From positions 1 to 8,582 of the forward strand of contig JALRFL010000074.1 in assembly GCA_023259875.1 (NCBI GenBank): DNA of 8,582 nt. Direction: 5' to 3'. This DNA is from Alphaproteobacteria bacterium. Its GTDB lineage: Bacteria; Pseudomonadota; Alphaproteobacteria; Puniceispirillales; UBA1172. Positions 1 through 6,149 of this stretch are shown here, in pieces. Both the position numbers and the translations under genes were made by a program. How positions within the stretch are numbered: position 1 is the first letter of the stretch; every line of letters begins with the position of its first letter. The notes under the pieces were generated by a model. That model was given only the letters and a program-made list of their open reading frames with translations, had not been told where the DNA came from and searched no databases.

Positions 1-340
1 ACGCGGAAACTTGCCTGTGGTTGAAGATGTCTGCGAGGCCGGTATGGCGTTAATGCCAATGATAGGCAAAGCCCGTCTGTTGCGGATGTGGGGCGGCATT
101 ATGGATATGTCTATGGATGGCTCACCCTTTATTGATAAAACCCATATCCCCGGCCTTTATCTGAATGCAGGGTGGTGTTATGGCGGTTTCAAGGCTACCC
201 CCGGGTCAGGGTGGTGTTTTGCCCATCTGCTAGCCACCGACCAGATGCATGAGGTGGCAACCGCGTTCCGGTTAAATCGGTTCCAGACCGGGGCAGTGAT
301 TGATGAAAAGGGTTCCGGCGCTCAGCCGAATCTGCATTAG
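1..340 (+). CDS. soxB: Sarcosine oxidase subunit beta, C-terminal fragment (5' end outside window)
   Basis: The open frame enters from the left edge (first full codon at position 2) and gives about 112 residues before TAG at 338-340. This is roughly the last quarter of a family that is usually a little over 400 residues. The hallmark C-terminal segment GWCYGGFKATPGSG is present, followed by WCFAH and an RFQTGAVIDE-type ending, as in the FAD/FMN-carrying beta subunit of heterotetrameric sarcosine oxidase. In this family the beta subunit holds the site where the N-methyl amine is oxidised; its lysine in GGFKA lies near the flavin. The FAD-binding N-terminus and the covalent-FMN histidine lie upstream and cannot be checked. 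The first in-frame start-like codon in the window (TTG at 11) is not the real start. The gene is followed after 11 bases by soxD, so the operon order is soxB-soxD-soxA-soxG. The substrate (sarcosine or another N-methyl amino acid) is inferred from the family only. Confidence 0.93.
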   Translation, partial: RGNLPVVEDVCEAGMALMPMIGKARLLRMWGGIMDMSMDGSPFIDKTHIPGLYLNAGWCYGGFKATPGSGWCFAHLLATDQMHEVATAFRLNRFQTGAVIDEKGSGAQPNLH

Positions 341-351
341 AGGATTAGACC

Positions 352-666
352 ATGATCATTCCCCATCCTCTCCTTGGCCCTCGTGACGCATCAGAGTTTA
401 CCTATCTTGGTGATGCCAGCTTATTGCTTCGGCCTGACGCGCCGGTTGGTGACCCCTCAGCCCAGACCATGACGGCGTTTCATGATTATGTTCATCTGCG
501 TGACAATCCCCACGGCATCCACCGCGAATTATGGTTTCATGAACAGGGTGACCGGTCTTGGCTAGTGGTAACGCGCAATGTGTCTAGCCATGAAATCCTT
601 TCGGTGGAATTGGCAAGCCAGGCCAAGACAACAGCCAAAAAACCCCGTAAAGGGGGCAAATCATGA
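352..666 (+). CDS. soxD: Sarcosine oxidase subunit delta, variant lacking the zinc cysteines
   Basis: The product is 104 residues, the usual size for SoxD. The pattern GPRDASEFTYLGDA...RPD near the N-terminus, then LRDNPHGIHRELWFHEQGDRSW, is the SoxD signature. Canonical delta subunits start with CPxCG and carry HxxGC further on, and these four residues hold a structural zinc. Here the first pair is replaced by HPLLG (His5 and Leu8) and the second motif reads HEQGD (His63 and Asp67), so all three cysteines are gone and the protein contains no cysteine at all. The lysine-rich C-terminal tail (about residues 92-103) is also unusual. The ATG at 352 is preceded by AGAGGA at 339-344, which overlaps the soxB stop codon and is spaced 7 bases from the start. 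The end overlaps the soxA start (ATGA). Assignment rests on the signature plus position between soxB and soxA. Whether it still binds metal is unknown. Confidence 0.9.
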   Translation: MIIPHPLLGPRDASEFTYLGDASLLLRPDAPVGDPSAQTMTAFHDYVHLRDNPHGIHRELWFHEQGDRSWLVVTRNVSSHEILSVELASQAKTTAKKPRKGGKS

Positions 667-3650
667 GCCGCGATATGCGCATAAAAGGCGGCCTGATTGA
701 CCGTTCCTCCCCATTAGGATTTACTTTTAATGGGCATCATTATCATGGGTATTCAGGCGATACGCTTGCCTCTGCGTTATTGGCGAATGATGTGCATCTG
801 GTGGGGCGGTCTTTCAAATACCATCGCCCTCGCGGTATCATGACTTCTGGTCCCGAAGAACCTAACGCCCTGATGACAATTGGTGAAGGCGCGGATCAAG
901 ACCCCAACACCCGCGCCACCATGGCAGAATTATATGACGGTCTGGTCAGCCGTAGTCAGAATCATGTCGGCCCATTAGGGTTTGATATGATGGCGATTAA
1001 TGATTGGTTATCCCCTGTGCTTGGGGCTGGGTTTTATTACAAAACCTTTATGTGGCCGGCTGTCTTTTGGGAAAAGTTTTATGAGCCAACCATCCGCAAA
1101 GCCGCAGGTCTAGGGGCGCTTTCCACTATTGAAGACCCTAGCCAATACGATAAAGGGTATCGCCACACCGATCTGTTGGTGATTGGTGGCGGCATTGCCG
1201 GATTGACCGCCGCCCTAACCGCTGGCCGTGCCGGATTAGATGTCATTCTGGCAGATGAGGATTTTCAGCTTGGCGGCCAGTTGCTAGCCACCCAAGGGCA
1301 GATAGATGATCAACCGCATCAGGATTGGGTCAAGTCTGCGGTTGCAGAACTTAACGCCATGGATCATGTTACCCTTATGCCGCGCAGCACCGTCTTTGGT
1401 GTCTATGATCATGGCGTTTATGGGGTGCTGGAACGGTTGTCTGATCACCTCCCCAAGGACCAATCCGGCCCTTATCGTCAGGTGATGTGGAAAATCATGG
1501 CCAAGCAATCCCTTTTGGCTAGTGGCGCGTTGGAACGCCCTGTTGCCTTTGCTGATAATGATCGTCCTGGGATTATGCTGGCTGGTGCCGCACGCGAATA
1601 TGCCGCGCGTTATGGGGTCGCCACCGGATCACGCGTGACCATTATGACAAATAACGATAGCGGCATTGATACGGCGATTGATCTCAACGCGCTTGGCGTT
1701 TCTGTCGCCGCTGTGATTGATAGCCGCACTGCCGCCGATAGCCATGCTCGCCTGCCAAAAGGAATGCGGCTGATCACAGGTGGGCAGATTACAGGAACAC
1801 GCGGACGCAAGCGGATCTCTGGGATTACCCTTGCCTCAGGGGAGAAATTAGCCACTGATTGTCTGGCGGTATCTGGTGGCTGGTCGCCGACTTTGCATCT
1901 GACTTGCCATCATCGAGGGCGTCCGCAATGGGATAATCAGATCATCGCCTTTACCCCGGGGGCGGATATTCCGCCGGGGATGCTGTTAGCTGGTTCGGTG
2001 ACAGGGGCAATGTCCACCCAAGCCTGTATCAACAGCGCCATTGACGCCGCCGATGCTGTCATCAAAACCCTTGGCGCACCATCTCGGCCTAAAGCGATGC
2101 GTAAAGCTGGGGGCAAAACACCCCCTCGCCCACAAGCTGAGGATCGCCCCTATGGTATTGCCCCTCTTTGGCAGATGGGTGATGGCAAAGGGCGCCAGTT
2201 TATAGACTATCAAAATGATGTTACCGCAAAAGATATTAAGCTAGCCCATCAAGAGGGCTATCGTTCGGTAGAACATCTCAAGCGTTACACCACCCTTGGT
2301 ATGGCAACTGACCAAGGCAAATTGTCTAATGTGGTTGGCCTAGCCTTAATGGCAAAAGCATCCGGAAAATCCATTGCTGATACCGGCACAACCATCTTTC
2401 GCCCACCCTATACCCCTGTTCCCATTGGGGCTTTTGCCGGACGCAGCCGCGGCGCTAACTTTAGGCCAACACGCCTCACCCCATCACATGGTTGGGCCAA
2501 GGAACAAGGCGCCGTTTTTGTTGAAGCCGGGGCATGGCTTCGTGCCCAATGGTTTCCGCAAGCAGGGGAAACCCATTGGCGGCAATCGGTTGACCGTGAG
2601 GTGATGGCCACCCGATCCGCCGTTGGTGTCTGTGATGTGTCCACCCTTGGTAAAATTGATATTCAAGGCCGTGATGCCACTGATTTTATCAATCGGGTTT
2701 ATGCCAATGGCTTTGCCAAACTTGCTGTTGGGCGCACCCGCTATGGGCTGATGTTGCGTGAAGACGGGTTTGTCATGGATGATGGCACCACCGCGCGGCT
2801 GGGCGATCAGCATTATGTCATGACCACCACCACCGCAAACGCGGTTCTGGTCTATCGTCATCTGGAGTTTTGCCGCCAATGTTTATGGCCAGATCTGGAT
2901 GTTCAGTTGATCTCAACCACCGAACAATATGCCCAATATGCGATTGCCGGGCCTAATGCCCGTCAGTTGCTGAACCGGATTGTTGATAATGGCGTTGATC
3001 TGAGTGACGCGGCCTTTCCGTTCATGGCTTGTGGTGAGATTACGATTTGCAACGGCATTCCTGCCCGACTGTTCCGGATTTCCTTTTCTGGTGAGCTTGC
3101 TTATGAGTTAGCGGTGCCAAGCCGCTATGGGGATGCGCTGATCCGCCTTTTGATGGAGGTTGGCAAAGCGGATGGGGTCACCGCCTATGGGACTGAGGCG
3201 TTGGGCGTGATGCGGATTGAAAAAGGGCATCCGGCTGGAAATGAGCTGAATGGTCAGACCTCAGCGCATCATCTCGGCCTTGGGCGGATGCTAACCCAAA
3301 AGAAAGATTATATCGGCCGCGTCATGGCAACTCGTCCCGAATTGACCCGCCAAGATGGGATCAGGCTTGTCGGGCTTAAACCCGTTGACCCCAATCAGGC
3401 GATAATGGCAGGGGCGCATATCCTGCCGGTTGGGGCACAGAATGTCGCCGCCCATGATCAGGGCTGGGTCAGTTCGGTGGCTTACTCCCCTATGCTAGGC
3501 ACTTCTCTTGCGCTTGGTTTTGTGGCTAGCGGTGATCAGCGCTTTGGTGAGGTGGTGCGCGCTGCGGACTTGCTCCGTGGTCATGATATTGAGGTTGAGA
3601 TCACCAGCCCACATGTCTTTGATCCAGAAGGGAGAAGGCTTCATGGCTAA
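663..3650 (+). CDS. soxA: Sarcosine oxidase subunit alpha
   Basis: The 995-residue product has the family's normal size and domain order. Residues about 16-75 form the cysteine-free ferredoxin-like domain typical of SoxA (SFKYHRPRGIMTSGPEEPNA). Residues 171-210 hold the dinucleotide-binding motif VIGGGIAGL with GGQL downstream, the NAD-binding Rossmann unit. The middle part contains ERPVAFADNDRPGIML, FIDYQNDVTAKDI (513-525), TTLGMATDQGK and FRPPYTPV (580-587). From about residue 640 there is a GcvT-like folate-binding domain with CDVSTLGKI (657-665), MDDG (705-708) and YGTEALGVMRIEKG (842-855), followed by a GCV_T C-terminal domain. In the family, the one-carbon unit from the N-methyl group is transferred here to tetrahydrofolate to give 5,10-methylene-THF. 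The ATG at 663 overlaps the soxD stop by 4 bases and is preceded by a purine-rich AAAGGGGG. The stop overlaps soxG by 8 bases. No frameshift or missing block was seen. Confidence 0.97.
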   Translation: MSRDMRIKGGLIDRSSPLGFTFNGHHYHGYSGDTLASALLANDVHLVGRSFKYHRPRGIMTSGPEEPNALMTIGEGADQDPNTRATMAELYDGLVSRSQNHVGPLGFDMMAINDWLSPVLGAGFYYKTFMWPAVFWEKFYEPTIRKAAGLGALSTIEDPSQYDKGYRHTDLLVIGGGIAGLTAALTAGRAGLDVILADEDFQLGGQLLATQGQIDDQPHQDWVKSAVAELNAMDHVTLMPRSTVFGVYDHGVYGVLERLSDHLPKDQSGPYRQVMWKIMAKQSLLASGALERPVAFADNDRPGIMLAGAAREYAARYGVATGSRVTIMTNNDSGIDTAIDLNALGVSVAAVIDSRTAADSHARLPKGMRLITGGQITGTRGRKRISGITLASGEKLATDCLAVSGGWSPTLHLTCHHRGRPQWDNQIIAFTPGADIPPGMLLAGSVTGAMSTQACINSAIDAADAVIKTLGAPSRPKAMRKAGGKTPPRPQAEDRPYGIAPLWQMGDGKGRQFIDYQNDVTAKDIKLAHQEGYRSVEHLKRYTTLGMATDQGKLSNVVGLALMAKASGKSIADTGTTIFRPPYTPVPIGAFAGRSRGANFRPTRLTPSHGWAKEQGAVFVEAGAWLRAQWFPQAGETHWRQSVDREVMATRSAVGVCDVSTLGKIDIQGRDATDFINRVYANGFAKLAVGRTRYGLMLREDGFVMDDGTTARLGDQHYVMTTTTANAVLVYRHLEFCRQCLWPDLDVQLISTTEQYAQYAIAGPNARQLLNRIVDNGVDLSDAAFPFMACGEITICNGIPARLFRISFSGELAYELAVPSRYGDALIRLLMEVGKADGVTAYGTEALGVMRIEKGHPAGNELNGQTSAHHLGLGRMLTQKKDYIGRVMATRPELTRQDGIRLVGLKPVDPNQAIMAGAHILPVGAQNVAAHDQGWVSSVAYSPMLGTSLALGFVASGDQRFGEVVRAADLLRGHDIEVEITSPHVFDPEGRRLHG
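3628..3638 (+). promoter_or_regulatory. Ribosome binding site deciding the soxG start
   Basis: AAGGGAGAAGG lies inside the 3' end of soxA, with GGGAG 8 bases before ATG at 3643. The frame of soxG is open further upstream to 3508, but no comparable site precedes an earlier start and the added residues do not look like SoxG. The ATG at 3643 is therefore chosen. Confidence 0.7.
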
Positions 3651-4239
3651 TCGTCTGGTTGCGTCATCCCCCTTAAACGGCTTTCATCTGGAGGCTGAAG
3701 GCGCCCAATGCCGCGAAGACACCGGCTATGCCATCGCATCGGTGACCGCGACCAAAGGGGATATGAAGGCATTATCTGCCGCTATCACTTCTGGTTTTGG
3801 GGTGGCTTTGCCTGCCCCGGGCAAAGCCGTGACCATTGGCAACGGCAAAGGAAACAGCAAGGGCGATATGATCTTGTCTTCGGCACGCGATCAGGTGTTT
3901 ATCTGCTGCCACCTGTCGCCTGAAGCGCATTTAGCCCAAGTCACCAAGGCTTGTGGTCATGTCGCTAGCATCACCGATCAAAGTGACGCTTGGGCGCGGA
4001 TATCCCTTTCTGGCCCTGCCTGTCCTATGATCATGGAACGGTTATGTTCGGTGGATACCCGTCTTGCCGTCTTTCCCCCGGGGTCGGTGGCACGGACACA
4101 AATTGAACATATGGGCGTCATCATTATCCGCCAGAACGCAAGCGCCGCCATGAAGCATCATTTTGTTTTGCTGACGCCGCGGTCATCTGCGCATGATCTG
4201 GCGCATGCGCTCGCCGAAACGCCGCCTTTCAAAACCTGA
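3643..4239 (+). CDS. soxG: Sarcosine oxidase subunit gamma
   Basis: The product is 198 residues, within the normal range for SoxG, a subunit weakly related to the folate-binding GcvT fold that completes the alpha-beta-gamma-delta complex. Recognisable parts are SPLNGF near the N-terminus, ISLSGPAC (residues 120-127), a conserved-type FPPGSVARTQIEHMGVIIIR (144-163), and a closing segment with a hydrophobic strand (HHFVLLTPRSSAHDL). SoxG sequences diverge strongly, so identification leans on these motifs plus position as the last gene of soxBDAG. Its ATGGCTAA start overlaps the soxA stop codon, consistent with coupled translation and fixed stoichiometry. It carries no visible cofactor motif, as expected. 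The gene ends 16 bases from the convergent glutathione-peroxidase gene with no strong terminator between them. Confidence 0.9.
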   Translation: MANRLVASSPLNGFHLEAEGAQCREDTGYAIASVTATKGDMKALSAAITSGFGVALPAPGKAVTIGNGKGNSKGDMILSSARDQVFICCHLSPEAHLAQVTKACGHVASITDQSDAWARISLSGPACPMIMERLCSVDTRLAVFPPGSVARTQIEHMGVIIIRQNASAAMKHHFVLLTPRSSAHDLAHALAETPPFKT

Positions 4240-4255
4240 TAACAGGATCAGCGAC

Positions 4256-4831
4256 TTATTCCGCTAGTGCCTTTTGAATGGCGGTTTGCATTTTCTTTGA
4301 TTGCGGTGTGGTGGTTGAGGCAAACCAACTGACAAGCTGGCCGTCTCTGCCAATCAGAAATTTATGGAAATTCCAGCGCGGCTTGCCCATTAACCCTGCC
4401 TCTGCCGACGCCCATTGATAAAAGGGATGAGCCTCTTTGCCTTTCACCACCTGTTTATCCGTCATGGGAAAGCTGATGTTGAAATTCACCTCACAAAAGC
4501 TTTTGATCTCTTCGGCGGTGCCGGGTTCTTGCTTGCCAAAATCATTGCTTGGCACGCCAATAACCACCAGCCCTTGATCTTGGTATTTCTGCCAGATGGC
4601 CTCAAGCCCGTCATATTGGCTGGTAAATCCACATTGTGAGGCGGTGTTGACCACTAGCAAAACCTTGCCGCGATAATCCGCCAAATCCAATTCTTGCCCA
4701 TCAATCGCCGTAAATTGAAAATCATAAGCCGTTTTGGTCATCGTTGTTGCCATACCTATTCCCATTCCACTACCAAGGAAAGCCGCCGCCATGATGATCA
4801 TGGCAGATATTCCTTTTTTTAGATGCCGCAT
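4256..4831 (-). CDS. Glutathione peroxidase family protein, probably exported
   Basis: With the ATG at 4831 the product is 191 residues. Residues 1-28 look like a signal peptide: MRHLKK, a hydrophobic stretch rich in Ile, Met and Ala, then a small-residue region ending GMGIGMA. The mature part is a thioredoxin-fold peroxidase of the GPx family with the full catalytic set: Cys67 in NTASQCGFTSQY, Gln101 in KQEPG, and Trp153-Asn154 in PRWNFHKFLI. Cys113 in the IKSFCEVNF segment matches the resolving cysteine of thioredoxin-dependent GPx enzymes; the FPCNQF cysteine of plant and yeast members is Ser here (VPSNDFG), a common bacterial form. The likely reaction is peroxide reduction using thioredoxin-like or glutathione thiols, here probably in the periplasm or at the membrane. 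A GTG at 4864 would add 11 residues but lacks a binding site. The gene converges on soxG and lies 97 bases (untranslated leader to stop about 130) downstream of the HAD gene. Distinguishing thiol donor is not possible from sequence. Confidence 0.93.
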   Translation of the reverse strand: MRHLKKGISAMIIMAAAFLGSGMGIGMATTMTKTAYDFQFTAIDGQELDLADYRGKVLLVVNTASQCGFTSQYDGLEAIWQKYQDQGLVVIGVPSNDFGKQEPGTAEEIKSFCEVNFNISFPMTDKQVVKGKEAHPFYQWASAEAGLMGKPRWNFHKFLIGRDGQLVSWFASTTTPQSKKMQTAIQKALAE

Positions 4832-4835
4832 ATTG

Positions 4836-4840
4836 CCCTC
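4836..4840 (-). promoter_or_regulatory. Ribosome binding site deciding the glutathione peroxidase start
   Basis: On the minus strand GAGGG is followed by CAAT and then ATG (4831-4829). The alternative GTG start at 4864-4862 is preceded by GCGAAAAA, which has no Shine-Dalgarno character. Choosing the ATG also puts the positively charged signal-peptide n-region (MRHLKK) at the very N-terminus. Confidence 0.6.
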
Positions 4841-4963
4841 ATCACCTGTGGCAAGGCTTACCACTTTTTCGCGTTAGATGAATATGTGTTCAATGGGTTT
4901 TATGTAGGCCTCACCCACCAGAAATCAATACGCGGATGAGGTGTAATATTGGTGCCAGAGGGA

Positions 4964-5623
4964 TTAACCCATCCAGCCTAGGTGACTGGCGGCGGCATAA
5001 AGGCTATCCGCCACCAGCATAGTGGCGGCACGGCTAGCCGCATCCGCAGGGATCATATCCGGTATCTGGATCACCGGAACCCCTGCCGCCTTAGCCGCCA
5101 TCACCCCTTGGGGGGTGTCCTCAAAAGCCACCGCATCTGCTGGCATAGCCCCTGCCATGGTTGCCGCCGCCAGATAGAGATCAGGGGCAGGTTTGCCGCG
5201 TTCCACCTGATCGCCGCCAACCACCCCCACCAAATACGGAAACAGCCCTGCCCGTTGCAACAAGGTTTCGGCTTTAACTGTCAGGGTTGAGGTCGCCACC
5301 ACCATTGGCACCGAGCGTTGCGACAGCCATGCGCATAAATCCCTTGCCCCGGGTTTTAGCGGCACATGGTGTTCGAGTTGATCCAAAAACGCCTGCCGCC
5401 ATTCGCGATCAAACCGCGCCAGATCAACATGATCCGGCAACAGGGTTTTGAATATCGCCCGTTGTTCAGGTTGATCACGGCCGATCAATCGCCCATAGGC
5501 ATCCGCCGCCACCGCCGCATCATGAGCAAGGCAAGTCTGGCGATATGTTGCCTCTGATACGCCTTCGGTATCAATCAACAGACCATCCATATCAAACAAA
5601 ACCGCGGCAGGAAGACCAAGCAT
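4964..5623 (-). CDS. HAD-superfamily subfamily IA hydrolase (beta-phosphoglucomutase / YniC-like sugar phosphatase)
   Basis: The 219-residue product contains all four HAD motifs: motif I VLFDMDGLLIDTE with nucleophile Asp11 and acid/base Asp13, motif II ATST (residues 110-113), motif III Lys144 in RGKPAPDLY, and motif IV FEDTPQGVMAAKAAG with Glu168 and Asp169. The DMDGLLIDTE form, a helical cap between residues about 18 and 85, and EDTPQG put it with the beta-phosphoglucomutase / 2-deoxyglucose-6-phosphate phosphatase-like group, which dephosphorylates or isomerises small phosphorylated sugars. It has no signal peptide and should be cytosolic. The ATG at 5623 is preceded by GGAG with 7 bases spacing. 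It is divergent from the murein-recycling-like operon, so a role on an amino-sugar phosphate (as MupP has in pseudomonads) is conceivable, but nothing in the sequence proves it. Exact substrate is not predictable. Confidence 0.92.
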   Translation of the reverse strand: MLGLPAAVLFDMDGLLIDTEGVSEATYRQTCLAHDAAVAADAYGRLIGRDQPEQRAIFKTLLPDHVDLARFDREWRQAFLDQLEHHVPLKPGARDLCAWLSQRSVPMVVATSTLTVKAETLLQRAGLFPYLVGVVGGDQVERGKPAPDLYLAAATMAGAMPADAVAFEDTPQGVMAAKAAGVPVIQIPDMIPADAASRAATMLVADSLYAAASHLGWMG

Positions 5624-5644
5624 ATTTTCTCCAAACTGAGAGGA

Positions 5645-5674
5645 TTGCGAACCTCTGGGATGATAGGATATGCT
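5645..5674 (+). promoter_or_regulatory. Weak candidate promoter of the amidase-peptidase-permease operon
   Basis: TTGCGA (5645-5650) and TATGCT (5669-5674) are 18 bases apart, each matching consensus at 4 of 6 positions. It overlaps the opposite-strand candidate promoter of the HAD gene, so the two could exclude each other. A start near 5681 would give a leader of about 64 bases that contains the ATCGGTTA repeats. Confidence 0.25.
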
Positions 5675-5688
5675 AGGGGATGTTGCAA
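5660..5688 (-). promoter_or_regulatory. Candidate sigma-70 promoter of the HAD gene
   Basis: On the minus strand TTGCAA (5688-5683) and TATCAT (5665-5660) are separated by exactly 17 bases; the -10 box matches the consensus at 5 of 6 positions and the -35 at 4 of 6. A start near 5653 would leave a leader of about 30 bases before the ATG at 5623. This is the best promoter match in the window. Confidence 0.45.
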
Positions 5689-5708
5689 CGCTAGGGTGCG
5701 ACCGGAAT

Positions 5709-5735
5709 ATCGGTTAAACCTTTGTTCATCGGTTA
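5709..5735 (+). repeat. Short direct repeat ATCGGTTA, possible operator
   Basis: ATCGGTTA occurs at 5709-5716 and again at 5728-5735, a 19-base period in the leader just before the amidase start. The first copy also sits in the small inverted repeat GGTT-A-AACC (5712-5720). Paired 8-mers about two helical turns apart can be regulator half-sites, but two short copies may also be chance. Confidence 0.25.
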
Positions 5736-5744
5736 GGTCAAAAT

Positions 5745-6149
5745 ATGCTAAAACCCCAAGATATCCGTTATTTGGTCGTCCATTGTTCTGATACGGATGA
5801 CAGCCTTACCGCAAGGGATATTCACGCTATGCATCTTGGCTTTGGCTGGGACGGCATTGGCTATCACGCGGTGATTTGCAAAGACGGCACCGTTGAGGCC
5901 GGACGGCCAACCTATTGGCGCGGCGCCCATGTTTATGAATACAACACCCAAAGTTTAGGCGTTTGCCTCATCGGCAGAACCGATTTTTCTGAGGCGCAGA
6001 TGCAGGCACTAGACACCGTGTTGCGCGATTGGCACGCGCGCTATCCTGATGCGGAAATCTGTGGGCATTGTGATTTTCCCAACACCGAAAAAACCTGTCC
6101 TAATTTTGATGTCCGATCATGGTGTGCCGAGCGAGGGATAGGCGCATGA
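5745..6149 (+). CDS. N-acetylmuramoyl-L-alanine amidase, T7-lysozyme/PGRP-like zinc amidase (Amidase_2)
   Basis: The 134-residue product is a single-domain Amidase_2 protein. Zinc ligands fit the T7 lysozyme pattern: His13 in LVVHCSDT, His108 in CGHCDF and Cys118 in KTCPNFDV. The accessory catalytic residues Tyr40 (GIGYH) and Lys116 also match the T7 enzyme (His17, Tyr46, His122, Lys128, Cys130). The family hydrolyses the amide bond between N-acetylmuramic acid and L-Ala of the stem peptide. No signal peptide or membrane segment is visible, so the protein should act in the cytoplasm unless released by lysis. AmpD, the usual recycling amidase, is a longer relative whose third ligand is Asp. 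The gene opens an operon with a C40 peptidase (4-base ATGA overlap) and an AmpG-like permease, which favours a recycling role over an endolysin role; no phage gene is nearby. A modest AGG site lies 7-8 bases before the ATG. Confidence 0.92.
   Translation: MLKPQDIRYLVVHCSDTDDSLTARDIHAMHLGFGWDGIGYHAVICKDGTVEAGRPTYWRGAHVYEYNTQSLGVCLIGRTDFSEAQMQALDTVLRDWHARYPDAEICGHCDFPNTEKTCPNFDVRSWCAERGIGA

Noticed and set aside
663..900. Loss of an iron-sulfur cluster from the ferredoxin-like N-terminal domain of SoxA
   Set aside because: The domain has no cysteines here, but this is the normal state of this domain in heterotetrameric sarcosine oxidases.
2484..2879. Open frame of 131 residues on the minus strand within soxA
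   Set aside because: It is opposite the well-conserved middle of soxA, resembles no family, and has no independent promoter or binding site; it is a shadow of the real gene.
3508..3642. Upstream in-frame extension of soxG by 45 residues
   Set aside because: It lies wholly inside soxA in another frame, has no SoxG-like residues, and a good ribosome site precedes the internal ATG at 3643.
4235..4251. Hairpins CCTG-ATAA-CAGG and CTGAT-AACAGG-ATCAG between soxG and the peroxidase gene as a bidirectional terminator
   Set aside because: Stems are only 4-5 base pairs, mutually exclusive, and no T-tract follows in either direction.
4865..4963. Separate promoter for the peroxidase gene in the 99-base gap (minus-strand TTGATT with TACATA 16 bases on)
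   Set aside because: The -10 box matches consensus at only 3 of 6 positions; transcription from the HAD promoter or an unrecognised promoter is equally possible.
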